From: Cellulophaga algicola DSM 14237
GTDB lineage: Bacteria; Bacteroidota; Bacteroidia; Flavobacteriales; Flavobacteriaceae
Reading direction: 5' to 3'
NCBI RefSeq assembly: GCF_000186265.1
Contig: NC_014934.1
Coordinates: 3,720,001 to 3,784,000 of the forward strand
DNA length: 64,000 nucleotides
The notes under the pieces were generated by a model, which did no database searches, was not told where the DNA came from, and saw only the letters and a program-made list of their open reading frames with translations. How positions within the stretch are numbered: the first letter of the stretch is position 1; each line of letters begins with the position of its first letter. This document shows, piece by piece, positions 17,317-26,157 of this stretch. The position numbers were made by a program, and so were the translations under genes.

Positions 17317-18489
17317 CTATATTTTTTTACAGTTATCTGTTTTTAAATCAGGAAGACTAGGATTATAACCATTAGATTTAATTTGAAAGTTATTTTTTGA
17401 TTCTTCTTCTATTACCACTCCTTCAAAAATATTCTTAAGAGCACAAAAGTCCTCTAAGCCTGTATTGCTCAAAATCTTTAATTCACCTACGCTTTTTAAA
17501 TTTTCAAGTCCATTTAGGCTCTTAAGTGCCTCGTTTCTTCCAATGTACAATTCTCCGTTTATTTCATTTAGTTTATTTAAGCCCTCAAAGGACACTAGTT
17601 GGTCATGTTCTGTAACATCTAGATAACCTCCTATTTTTTTTACATTATCCAAACCAGATAAAGAGGTTAATTTTTCATTACTTCTTATCATAATTCCGCT
17701 AGAAATTAATTTTAAATTATCCAAGCCTTTTAGGGATGTAAGGCACGTATTTCCACTCACTACTATTTTACCTATAGTGGTGATGCCTTCTAATCCTTTT
17801 AAATTTTCTAATTTCTCATTTTGCTTAATGGATAAAGAACTTCCTATGGTTGTAAGCTGCAACGCTGCAATACTGGTCAGGTTAGGATTACTATCAAAAC
17901 TTAAATAAGAAAGCAAGGTTTTTAATTTTTCTAAGCCTTTGCAACTTTTTAGATTAGTATTAAAATACACCTCTAAGGTTCCTATAGTATGCAAATTAGT
18001 TAAGCCTTCTAGAGAAAGAAGTGCAGTGTTGTGAGCAATTCTAAATTCTCCCTCTACTTTTTTTAAATTATTTAAACCTTCTAAGTTTTCTAAACTTATA
18101 TTTGATGAAATATCTAGGGTAGGCAAATAAACAAGAGATTCTAGGCCTGTTAATGACTTTAGTTCTAAATTGCTATAAATATATAATCCCTCTGTTATTG
18201 TTTTAATTTTTGAAAAGGATGCTATGGTTGTTATATCAGTAGCATTTGATCTGTCTCCTAAATATAAATACCCGTTAATCGCAGTAATATTATATAAAAC
18301 CCCTCCTTTACTAAGCGCTTTATCTATTTCATTTTGACTTTTAAGTTGTATATTTCCTTCATAGGTTTGAGCGTTACTACTCATGCTTAAAAAAAGCAAG
18401 TTAAAAATAAGTGCCGTTGTCAAAAGAATTATTTTTCTTTTAAAAACACCTTGCCTTTTAAAAGATACATTGTTTTCTATTTTTTTCAT
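17317..18489 (-). CDS. secreted leucine-rich-repeat / receptor-L-domain-like protein
   Basis: A 390-residue exported protein with an N-terminal signal (about residues 19-40, ending SNAQTYEG). After it come about ten repeats of roughly 23 residues with the pattern SLxGLxNLxxIxGxLxIxxNxxL. These build the beta-solenoid seen in receptor-L-type and BspA-like repeat proteins. No catalytic domain or C-terminal sorting signal is visible. A surface adhesion or recognition role is a guess. It is a single gene with noncoding DNA on both sides (17046-17316 and 18490-18777, nothing recognised). Confidence 0.8.
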   Translation of the reverse strand: MKKIENNVSFKRQGVFKRKIILLTTALIFNLLFLSMSSNAQTYEGNIQLKSQNEIDKALSKGGVLYNITAINGYLYLGDRSNATDITTIASFSKIKTITEGLYIYSNLELKSLTGLESLVYLPTLDISSNISLENLEGLNNLKKVEGEFRIAHNTALLSLEGLTNLHTIGTLEVYFNTNLKSCKGLEKLKTLLSYLSFDSNPNLTSIAALQLTTIGSSLSIKQNEKLENLKGLEGITTIGKIVVSGNTCLTSLKGLDNLKLISSGIMIRSNEKLTSLSGLDNVKKIGGYLDVTEHDQLVSFEGLNKLNEINGELYIGRNEALKSLNGLENLKSVGELKILSNTGLEDFCALKNIFEGVVIEEESKNNFQIKSNGYNPSLPDLKTDNCKKI

Positions 18490-18777
18490 TCTTTATTATT
18501 TTTTATGCTGCTTTTCATCATTTTAAATTGGAAATATACACGAAACCTAGTAGTCTAAATCTCTTTCTCTTTTTGCCTTATTTCATAATTTGTTCTTCTA
18601 TTAAAACGAAAGCTAAGTTTAATCTATGGGTTCTTAGAACCAAGCTTAAGGTTATATTTAAAGTTAAGAAAGATAGGCTAAAATAGAGGGGAACAGAAAT
18701 ATACGCCTTTACGATTAGTCTGTAAATTTAATAATGAAAGGAGCTTTTTTTACCTCAGTTCTTTGTTGCCAGTAGTT

Positions 18778-19350
18778 TTATTCTTCAATTAGAATCCACT
18801 CAGAAATATCTTCATTCCCATCAATTATACTTCTATATTTCTTTTTCACTCCACTGCAATAATGTCTATAAGTGGCCTCATTTATTTCGTATTCCATTTC
18901 ATCATATATATCATCATCATCATAAAGAACTCCACAGCCATAATATCCAATACCTCTTTCAAATTTTAAAAGTTCTTTTTTTGTATAGATTTTGTTTTTA
19001 TGGGGAGTCATACTGATATTAATAATTGTATCAGTATTAATCTTATAAATAATTTTTTGTTCTTTATAATAAGCTTTAGAAACTTCTATTAAAAGAGTAT
19101 CATTTTTTAATAGATTAGAGCAAAAAGATATGAAGTACATTCCGTCAAAATCAGACACTGTTGCTTTAATTCTTTTGTAATCTTTATCCATAAATTCCAG
19201 ATTTACAATACTTAGGGTGTCTTTAGTCGTTTTATCAGTTATTTGTCCATAAAGCTTATACATTCTTCCAGATTTAAAGGGTTCCTTATTTTGAGAATAG
19301 GAAGGTAGATTGTACAGAAATGCAATTATAATAATGATAGATATTCTCAT
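18778..19350 (-). CDS. secreted protein with CarboxypepD_reg-like domain
   Basis: A 190-residue protein with a signal peptide (MRISIIIIIAFLYNLPSYSQ) and a beta-sandwich of the carboxypeptidase-D regulatory type (YGQITDKTTKDTLSIVNLEF, then SDFDGMYFISF). The family occurs as small secreted proteins and as the N-terminal module of SusC proteins. The C-terminal third, with YYGCGVLYDDDDIYDE, is unlike anything I know. It lies in the accessory stretch of single minus-strand genes. Confidence 0.7.
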   Translation of the reverse strand: MRISIIIIIAFLYNLPSYSQNKEPFKSGRMYKLYGQITDKTTKDTLSIVNLEFMDKDYKRIKATVSDFDGMYFISFCSNLLKNDTLLIEVSKAYYKEQKIIYKINTDTIINISMTPHKNKIYTKKELLKFERGIGYYGCGVLYDDDDIYDEMEYEINEATYRHYCSGVKKKYRSIIDGNEDISEWILIEE

Positions 19351-19445
19351 TTTTTTAAATTAACGGCGAATGACTCTTATAATGTTCTATATTTAAGTGT
19401 AAGTAAATATTAATTCTAGATTTTGTTTGGTAAAAATTAGATACT

Positions 19446-20027
19446 CTAAAGTTTAATTATATTTCCAGAAGGAGTGATTTTAAAATTTTCTGTTTTTGGA
19501 CTAGACATCACGCTATCTTTAATTTTAATAGAAGTAAGTGCTATCTCATGATTAGAAAAGAGCTTGAAAGTTGTTTTCGTTCCATTTGCTAAATCGATAT
19601 TCATGCCACCCTCAACATCTATTTCATAATATTCTTGCTCAATTAATAAGGTAGAAATTATTTTATGTTCGTTATAAACTAAAAGATCTACCCATTCAGA
19701 ATCATAACAACCACTATTTGAAATTATCGAAATCTTATTCTTATTTAAATTTCCTAAATCATAATAAGGTGTCTCGCCTCCACAAGAATACTCTGAGAAT
19801 AAGGAATTGTTTGTGAATTTATATCCAGTTTTTTTAATTGAATCCCAAATATCAGTGCGTTCAATTGGGAAAGTTTCTAGATTTTGAGGTAAACTGTTAG
19901 TATCAGTACCAATGATTGATTTTAAAACTTCTTTTTCTGGTATTATTTTATCTTTATTGTTTATGTTGCACGACATTAAAAAAATAAGAAATAAAGCTAG
20001 ACTGTATCTATAATTATTTTTGACCAT
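19446..20027 (-). CDS. hypothetical lipoprotein
   Basis: A 193-residue protein with a lipoprotein signal (YSLALFLIFLMSCNINNKD, lipidated Cys in LMSC at about residue 20). The remainder is mainly beta-type with no recognised family. The next upstream gene is separated by a hairpin repeat (20056-20197). Confidence 0.65.
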   Translation of the reverse strand: MVKNNYRYSLALFLIFLMSCNINNKDKIIPEKEVLKSIIGTDTNSLPQNLETFPIERTDIWDSIKKTGYKFTNNSLFSEYSCGGETPYYDLGNLNKNKISIISNSGCYDSEWVDLLVYNEHKIISTLLIEQEYYEIDVEGGMNIDLANGTKTTFKLFSNHEIALTSIKIKDSVMSSPKTENFKITPSGNIIKL

Positions 20028-20055
20028 TTCAGTATTTATATTTTAAATCTCCTAA

Positions 20056-20197
20056 TTGTTGCTAACGTTTGGTATGTGCTTAGATATGCTTGTTGCAACT
20101 AAATTAGCGAAAGGAAACCAAAACTTAGGGGAATTCGTAAGATTTTCCGAGCACAAATAACCTGTGCGATAAATTAAACAGACTGTTAGGAACGAGC
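20056..20197. repeat. degenerate cassette-type hairpin site (site A)
   Basis: It begins TTGTTGCTAACGTTTGGTAT and ends GACTGTTAGGAACGAGC. Its inner part shares AGGAAACCAAA and AATTCGTA with the site at 22656, so the two are related. The distal end GTTAGGAACGAGC (20185-20197) is mirrored across the next gene by GCTTGTTGCTAAA (20773-20785), 10 of 13 positions. Confidence 0.6.
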
Positions 20198-20767
20198 TTT
20201 TATTTCATCTTTTAAGTCTTCTATCCAAAACTTATCTCCTTCAAACTTTTTTAGAAGATATTGATAATATTCTTTAATTTCTATTTCGGATATCAGCTCC
20301 TTTTCTTTCAGTATACTTAAAGCTTGAATTGAAGCACCTTCTTTATCTGCCTTAATAATTAATTTAATTAATTCTGGCTTAAGCTTATTTACTAATTCCT
20401 TATTCCAGTTTTTTATTATTAGTACTAGAATCCAATAATGCCATGTTTCATCATTTGTGAATTCATTAAATACTCTTTTAATTTCAGGTATAATTATTTC
20501 TCTTGCTTTTACGAGCATTTTAGATACTCCACCAGATGCAGGCCAATTAGCATCTTGCAAAAACTCAAGAAAACTCGGTAAATAATTATTCAACTTTTCA
20601 AATCCTAAATATTCTATTAAAATACCAACTTTATAGGATTTAATATGAACAGTTAATTCCAATATTTCGTCTTCTGTTATATGGTCAAATTGAGATAGGT
20701 TTTCTAATTGTTGGTCAAATGAAATACCATATTCGATAGTGTTTTCTATTCTCTCAATTAGTTTCAT
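20186..20767 (-). CDS. DUF5071-like protein
   Basis: A 193-residue soluble alpha-helical protein. The segment YLPSFLEFLQDANWPASGGV followed by IIPEIKRVF and DETWHYWIL resembles the DUF5071 family, small proteins often found in immunity-type gene clusters. Its stop codon lies inside the flanking site (within GTTAGGAACGAGC), and a mirrored copy of that end lies 6 bp before its start, so it looks like a one-gene cassette. Function unknown. Confidence 0.65.
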   Translation of the reverse strand: MKLIERIENTIEYGISFDQQLENLSQFDHITEDEILELTVHIKSYKVGILIEYLGFEKLNNYLPSFLEFLQDANWPASGGVSKMLVKAREIIIPEIKRVFNEFTNDETWHYWILVLIIKNWNKELVNKLKPELIKLIIKADKEGASIQALSILKEKELISEIEIKEYYQYLLKKFEGDKFWIEDLKDEIKARS

Positions 20768-20772
20768 TTTAT

Positions 20773-20910
20773 GCTTGTTGCTAAAGGTATGTTTGTTGTA
20801 ATAGGTGTTCGATATGTTACTAAATTAACAAATAAAAACCGAATAGAAATCCGCGAAGATTTGCGTACGCAGATTAGAACTAACATGAAATTATAAACGG
20901 AGTTACCCAA
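20773..20910. repeat. degenerate cassette-type hairpin site (site B)
   Basis: It starts GCTTGTTGCTAAAGGTATG and ends AACGGAGTTACCCAA. The distal end GTTACCCAA (20902-20910) is a perfect 9-bp inverted match to TTGGGTAAC at 21476-21484 across the next gene. Confidence 0.6.
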
Positions 20911-21451
20911 GATTTTTATTCCTATTAAATTCAGCTTGTATTAATTGTTCAAGTTTTTCAAAATCATATTTTAACGTATTCGATGTTATCGAAAGTGGTG
21001 TTCCGTACATTTTCATATTTGTCCGCATGAGTCTTGCCTTCAATCCGCTTTTTGCTTTCCCAATATGTTTTTCAGAATCAATGACATTAATCAGAAGGAA
21101 TTTTGTAGACATAACTTGCTGTGTTTTAATTTCAGAAATATCGTTCCATTCAATGAGTCCAACACTCGATGCGTTCGAGTTGTCCGTTATTCCGTTTGAG
21201 TCAATTATTAATCCAACTTTTTTGTCTAATAGTTTTCTACATCCATAAATCCCTGTCGCTCCAAAGAAAAGAATTGCTAAAGTTCCAGCAGCTTTAATTA
21301 CCATAGGATTTCTTAATAATTGCATTGAGTGTTCTTGAAATTCATCTGCATTTATCACTAACCAAATACCTAAAACAACCAAAATAATTGAACCTCCAAT
21401 TCCTAAAAATAATTTATTTTTACTTAATGGTATTTCTATCTTTTCTGTCAT
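20903..21451 (-). CDS. STM3941-like membrane protein
   Basis: A 182-residue protein starting MTEKIEIPLSKNKLFLGIGG; the longer in-frame reading from 21535 runs back through the flanking repeat and is unlikely. Two membrane helices (about 13-30 and 48-68) are followed by a cytosolic PH-like beta domain (VGLIEWNDISEIKTQQV, FLLINVIDSEKHI). This is the layout of STM3941-type proteins. Its TAA stop is part of GTTACCCAA at the cassette boundary, and the mirrored TTGGGTAAC lies 25 bp before its start. Function unknown. Confidence 0.7.
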   Translation of the reverse strand: MTEKIEIPLSKNKLFLGIGGSIILVVLGIWLVINADEFQEHSMQLLRNPMVIKAAGTLAILFFGATGIYGCRKLLDKKVGLIIDSNGITDNSNASSVGLIEWNDISEIKTQQVMSTKFLLINVIDSEKHIGKAKSGLKARLMRTNMKMYGTPLSITSNTLKYDFEKLEQLIQAEFNRNKNLG

Positions 21452-21475
21452 TTTCTTCTTTTTCTTGGTCAAAAG

Positions 21476-21605
21476 TTGGGTAACGTTTGGTGTCTGGTAT
21501 GTTAAGCATCTAAACCTTTTTTTTGTAAGTGCCATCCTATGTACAGCTTACGCTTAGCTCTACTGACTTATAGTATTTAAGTATTGTGTTTTACGGCATT
21601 ATTTT
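21476..21605. repeat. degenerate cassette-type hairpin site (site C)
   Basis: It opens TTGGGTAACGTTTGGTGTC, similar to the start of site A (GCTAACGTTTGGTAT). The far end is unclear; I place it at the stop of the gene at 21606. Confidence 0.5.
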
Positions 21606-21812
21606 CTAATCATAAAACCCATGTATGAGGTCATAGATTAGTTCCCCAAGATTAACCCATTTATATTCAATATTGAGGTCTTGATGACTTATTCCATATA
21701 CATTACCACATTCTTCTAAATTTTTATTACGGTTAATGTCGTGCCAATTACCATTAATACGATACCCAATATAAGATAATTTTTTCTTGAAAGATGGATT
21801 TAAGTCTTCCAT
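21606..21812 (-). CDS. small hypothetical protein
   Basis: A 68-residue soluble protein with several Asn, Tyr and Trp residues (IGYRINGNWHDINRNKNLEE). No signal, membrane segment or family recognised. It may be a complete small cassette gene or a remnant. Confidence 0.45.
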   Translation of the reverse strand: MEDLNPSFKKKLSYIGYRINGNWHDINRNKNLEECGNVYGISHQDLNIEYKWVNLGELIYDLIHGFYD

Positions 21813-21904
21813 AATTATCTATTTATTTGTGTTGGAATTACAGTAATTAAAAAGTTGTTTTTTTAATTTTAATTTATCCGATTTTTTATGTAATATCTTC
21901 GTTT

Positions 21905-22636
21905 TCAGCAACTACACATTGTTATGATCACAACCTTTTCATCGCTAAAATTTTGCAATTCTTTTGATATTTTGGGGTCGATTATTTGTTCTATTTTGTT
22001 AGTTTTTTCTTCTACTTGGTAATAATTTGTACCATCAGGGTTTTCTATTATCACTTTTTGTTCTTTAATTTCTTCTTCAAAACGGATGGAAATTTCTTTG
22101 AGGACTTTAATAATTCTGTCCGTTTTATCATTTTTATTGTGAATATAAATGTGATAAGAACAAAAAGTTCCTCCAATAGAGTATTTCTCAACAGGTTTCT
22201 TTTTCATCCATAAACGATCTTCCCAAGCGTGTTTAGTAGAAATTCCAATTGCGTAAGATTGGTCTGTTAGTTCAATTATTTTAATTTTTTCTATATTATT
22301 TTTATCAACCTCTTTTTTATCTGTCAGCGTATAAATAATTTTTTTAGCTCCTTCATCATCTGAATAGTCGTATTTAATTCTATTCTGAAAATATGTAAAT
22401 TCTCCGATTAAGTCGTTAGATTGCTTTCTCAATATAAGTTGGTAGTTATTTTCTAAAAACGCTGTGTAGCTTATAGATTTGTCTTTTTGGTAAATAGATG
22501 ATAAAAAATTGTATCCAATTATTTCACTTCCATCTTTAAATTCAATTGAGAATTTAATTTGATGACCATTATATTCTGCAAATGCACTAAATGGTAAAAA
22601 GAGAATGAAAAATATAAGGCTTTTAATCTTACTCAC
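21905..22636 (-). CDS. hypothetical secreted protein
   Basis: A 243-residue protein with a signal peptide (IKSLIFFILFLPFSAFAEYNG) and a beta-rich body, ending with the Cys-containing tail ITMCSC. No family recognised. It is flanked upstream by a hairpin repeat of the type seen at 20056. Confidence 0.6.
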   Translation of the reverse strand: MSKIKSLIFFILFLPFSAFAEYNGHQIKFSIEFKDGSEIIGYNFLSSIYQKDKSISYTAFLENNYQLILRKQSNDLIGEFTYFQNRIKYDYSDDEGAKKIIYTLTDKKEVDKNNIEKIKIIELTDQSYAIGISTKHAWEDRLWMKKKPVEKYSIGGTFCSYHIYIHNKNDKTDRIIKVLKEISIRFEEEIKEQKVIIENPDGTNYYQVEEKTNKIEQIIDPKISKELQNFSDEKVVIITMCSC

Positions 22637-22655
22637 AATGTTTGTTTTAAATGTT

Positions 22656-22760
22656 TGTTAGCGGTTCACATATGCTTAGGCGTGATTGTTACGCACTAAA
22701 CTAACAAAAGGAAACCAAACCTAAGAGAAATTCGTAGGATTATTCTAGTAGTAACTAAAT
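22656..22760. repeat. degenerate cassette-type hairpin site (site E)
   Basis: It shares with site A the order: CATATGCTTAG, a GTTACGCACTAAA / GTTGCAACTAAA segment, AGGAAACCAAA, and GAAATTCGTAGGATT. It sits just upstream of the gene at 21905. Boundaries are approximate, and no mirrored end was found for this one. Confidence 0.5.
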
Positions 22761-22873
22761 AGGATGGAATTAAAAAAAATACTATAAAAAAGCTTACACA
22801 GAAGTTTAAGCCTAGACTACAAGTGTATAAATTTAATAAAGAAAAAAGTCTTTTTCACCTTAGTTCTTTTTTA

Positions 22874-23887
22874 TCATGCGTTCGTTTTTGATCTATTACC
22901 TATATATAATCTCAGTGTGTCATAAATAAAATAAATAGATAAATAATAGAATAAAAAGTTGATAATTGCTATGAAAATAACGATAAATGATAATCCTTCT
23001 TTCAAAAAACCAGTATAAACTACAAATGTAAATGCAGGGCATAAAATTAAGATGACAAGGGAAAAAATAAATTTTATGCTATTAAATTTATACTTTATAA
23101 TAAAGGGGTATCTTGGTTTTAGTAATCTTCTATCCGTCTGTGTATCAAAATAATTATAACCAATAATATCAATTAATTTTTCGATTTTTTCCTTGTCAGA
23201 AACTTTGTGAATGACAATAATATATTCATCAGATTCAGTATCTATAAAACCCATTTGATATCCTGCTTGTAGTAAAGGTGTATCATAATCTTCAAATACG
23301 TTATCAAAAGAAACCGTCTTCTTTTGATAATTGCTTATACTTGGTAATTCAACAGAGTCTTGAAAATTGTTTTGTAAAGATGTAGTAATTCTCCATTCTA
23401 AAGTTTCTACATCCTGGTTCAAGTCAAGCGGCATAATAAAAAAGATATTATGGATATCTAAAAATTCCGTCACATAATTTAAAGTTGACATGTAATCTTC
23501 TTTATCACTTGAGAAGTCTTTTAGTTTTTCTAAGAAAGGGATTATTTTTCCCTGAATTTCAGCGGAACAACATAATTTGGTCAAACTAATATAGGCCTGC
23601 TTTTCTTTTATATTTAATTCAGGAAGTGCTGAAATATAATCTTCTTCATTAAAAGAGTTATTTTCTTCAAATGAATAAATTTTTTCCTTTTTTTTGATTG
23701 TGAACCAGGATTTACCTGTAAAATCTTTTTTAGACCAAACAAATAATATTAATGTTAAAATAGCCCATATTTCTGATAGAAAAGCCCAAATTCCTAGTTT
23801 TGTAAACTGAAATACTACTATTTGATAAATACTGATGAAGAATAATACAATCAATATTAAGTAATAAATTATTATTTTTCTATTCAT
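22874..23887 (-). CDS. hypothetical membrane protein
   Basis: A 337-residue protein with two N-terminal membrane helices (IIIYYLILIVLFFISIY, FLSEIWAILTLILFVW), a soluble domain of about 200 residues, and two more helices (FIFSLVILILCPAFTFVV, FIVIFIAIINFLFYYLS). No catalytic motif or family recognised. It is flanked on its upstream side by the repeat at 23935. Confidence 0.6.
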   Translation of the reverse strand: MNRKIIIYYLILIVLFFISIYQIVVFQFTKLGIWAFLSEIWAILTLILFVWSKKDFTGKSWFTIKKKEKIYSFEENNSFNEEDYISALPELNIKEKQAYISLTKLCCSAEIQGKIIPFLEKLKDFSSDKEDYMSTLNYVTEFLDIHNIFFIMPLDLNQDVETLEWRITTSLQNNFQDSVELPSISNYQKKTVSFDNVFEDYDTPLLQAGYQMGFIDTESDEYIIVIHKVSDKEKIEKLIDIIGYNYFDTQTDRRLLKPRYPFIIKYKFNSIKFIFSLVILILCPAFTFVVYTGFLKEGLSFIVIFIAIINFLFYYLSIYFIYDTLRLYIGNRSKTNA

Positions 23888-23934
23888 TTTGTCTCTAAAA
23901 TTTATTACTTATCCATAGGGTTAAACTTAATAAC

Positions 23935-24100
23935 GCACAACATTTAGTATAACAGGTGTAAGGCAGTAAATAAAGATTTTCTTTTCGATTTATCACTTAG
24001 TTAAATATAAATAGTATGGTTTTATTTTTTTGTTGAAAATACCAAATTTTATGTTTGGTGGACTTAATTAGTATGCACCAACTTTCTGTTAGACACTTTA
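23935..24100. repeat. cassette-type site (site F), related to the site at 60126
   Basis: It contains CACAACATTTAGTATAACAGG, TTATCACTTAGTTAAATATA and CAAATTTTATGTTTGGTGGA. These match in order the stretches AGAACGTTTAGTATAAGGA, TTATTACTTAGCTAAATATA and CAAATTTTATATTTAGCGGA of the site at 60126-60327, 36 kb away. Confidence 0.65.
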
Positions 24101-24652
24101 AAATTATTTTTCCATACTGTTTTATAGACCGTGTTATTTATACCCATAAACTATAAAATTATTAGTATCAGTTTAAAAAGGTATATTGTTTTTGATTAAA
24201 ACATCTTTTAGTTTTTCACTACTATCTATAGTTTTATCTTTTACTAACTTTCCTACATATTCTTTATGTATAGGTATTATTATTATTATTAAATACTCTA
24301 TGTAAAAAAAAAAGAAGCATATATACTTGGTTAAGCAAGCACATCATTTTAACGCCCAAAGAATATAAAAAAAGTGAGTATATATGCGGCGGTTTTTGAA
24401 CGAAACCTGTCTATTGGTAGACAGAGGTACTTGAAATACACGTAAAAACGTATAAAAAGTGAAGCAGGAATGGCAGCTTTTCTTGCTGTTCTAAAAAAGA
24501 ACCCTTATCATTTAAAACGCTCACATTTAAGCATATTAAAAAATCACCTACTGCTTACTTGATCAAAAAATAAACCACCTTGAAAGACGGTTGTTTATGT
24601 CTTACTTTTCTAAATTATGGAGTTGTGCAACGCCTACAGGTGTTAGTAATAG
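24101..24652. other. noncoding stretch with a gene fragment and a small hairpin
   Basis: On the minus strand 24268-24173 reads HKEYVGKLVKDKTIDSSEKL and on to NNIPF stop. This looks like the last 30 or so codons of a lost gene. Just upstream is a short TAT/ATT run (about 24276-24293). A hairpin CCTGTCTAttggTAGACAG is at 24407-24425. Nothing else recognised. Confidence 0.5.
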
Positions 24653-25693
24653 TTAATTTTTCATTTCTAAGTTAGTTTTCAGGTAGTCCAATATCTTTCG
24701 TTGTTTTTTATCTGTATGCTTTTCTTTGTATGTTTTTATATAAAGGGTGTTATTGTCTTTCCATTTTATTTCCTCTACAGCCCAATCTTCAGAAGTATAA
24801 CTTTTGAATTCAGTCAAATATTTTTTTGAATTATTTTTATTTAATTCATCTACTTTAATTACTCCAATAAAACATCCTTGAAACTCGTACATAACATTAT
24901 ATTTATATACTAAATAGTTACCCTTAGGAGAAGTTATTGGTTGCTCAACAGCACCGTCTCCAGGAGATATTATATTATATTTATTATTTGAAATGCTATC
25001 AATTAAAGTAAGTTCACTAAAACCTAAATAGTCTTGAGTGTAATTAGTTTCTATTGCATAAAATTTGAGTTTTGGATAATAACCTATATATTCACTTCCG
25101 CTCCAACTTCCATTTTCTTTATAGTCTTTGTAAACTTTAAATTTAAAATTTTCATTTTTTGTCTTAATAAAAAAGAAAGTATCATTTTTATTTATTTTAG
25201 GTAATATGTTTTTTGGGTTGGATTCAATTTTTTCAAATTCATTTTTGGTGATTTTTGAAAATTTTAATTGAGGCAAATTCTCATATATACTCATTTCTCC
25301 AACATTAGTATTCGTCTTTGAAGAAGTATTTGAATTTCGGCTTATTTTTTTATTAGACAAATATCCACTAAATATATAAACAGTATCTTGATCTAACTTG
25401 ACACCAAGCCATTCTCCTTTCTTTAATATATGCTCATCTTTAATTGTTTCAAATATATGGGTGTGTTCAATTAACTCTACTTTTCTACCATATTTAAATT
25501 TTCCAATTATTTCTCCATTTGGTTTTTTTCTGTAGTTTAACCCAGATTCAGCTATAACATACTTAAATTCAGAATCTTTTTCTTTGTTTGTGTTTTTATG
25601 TAGGATTATTTCCTTTTTTGCAGATGTTTCTTTAGGGTCAGTTTTACAACTGAATAATATAATTAGTATAACAAAATGGATTAGTTTTTTCAT
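24653..25693 (-). CDS. lipoprotein with bacterial SH3-like domain
   Basis: A 346-residue protein. The start MKKLIHFVILIILFSCKTD gives a lipoprotein signal (lipid Cys in LFSC), so I discard 17 upstream in-frame codons. Residues about 40-115 fit an SH3_3 domain (AESGLNYRKKPNGEIIGKFK, with GEWLGVKLDQDTVYIFSGYL closing it). The C-terminal 230 residues are a beta-rich region with WSGSEYIGYYPKLKFYAI and no recognised family. It is likely anchored in the outer membrane facing the periplasm, possibly peptidoglycan-associated. Confidence 0.75.
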   Translation of the reverse strand: MKKLIHFVILIILFSCKTDPKETSAKKEIILHKNTNKEKDSEFKYVIAESGLNYRKKPNGEIIGKFKYGRKVELIEHTHIFETIKDEHILKKGEWLGVKLDQDTVYIFSGYLSNKKISRNSNTSSKTNTNVGEMSIYENLPQLKFSKITKNEFEKIESNPKNILPKINKNDTFFFIKTKNENFKFKVYKDYKENGSWSGSEYIGYYPKLKFYAIETNYTQDYLGFSELTLIDSISNNKYNIISPGDGAVEQPITSPKGNYLVYKYNVMYEFQGCFIGVIKVDELNKNNSKKYLTEFKSYTSEDWAVEEIKWKDNNTLYIKTYKEKHTDKKQRKILDYLKTNLEMKN

Positions 25694-26157
25694 AATTAAT
25701 GTCAACATACAGATATGCGCATGTTCTATTTTTTTGGTAGGCAAGCTTTGTTGCTTATAAAAATAGCAAATATTTTCTATAGTTGTCTGTGGTATTCCGC
25801 ATTAGTTGTGCGTATTTTAGTTTAATCGGTATATGTATTTTTTGTAAAAAAAAAGATAAAAAATTTTTAGTATTCCAATTCGTTCTCGATACACTTGCTG
25901 TTTCGTATCACTACACCGTTAGCATTGGAACGGACATTAAAGTTTCTTTTTCTATCGGTTCTCAATACACTTTTAGTTTTGTTTCACGAGACTCAAACGC
26001 CTGGAAATGAAATGGGTACTTCCGTTTTATAGACTACACCAGATGATTTTTTTTTTTTTAATCCATAATACTTCGCTCTAATAAACAGCACCAACCTTAT
26101 TTCTGCTTGCTATTTGAGTTCGATGATCAATGTATTTTAACTATTTTTGTTGCTGTC
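25694..26157. other. topB upstream region with a degenerate direct repeat
   Basis: GTTCTCGATACACTT (25882-25896) recurs as GTTCTCAATACACTT (25958-25972), each followed by a GTTTYG-containing stretch and a CAC. The 75-codon ORF across them is not convincing. A TATTTTTG -7-like box lies at 26142-26149 with TTTG at 26113, spacing 25, so only a weak promoter candidate. Confidence 0.5.

Noticed and set aside
24276-24293. TAT/ATT microsatellite as a phase-variation switch
   Set aside because: Short, trinucleotide, and not in a promoter or an intact gene.
25783-26010. 75-codon ORF upstream of topB
   Set aside because: It runs across the degenerate direct repeat and has no plausible start context or protein pattern.
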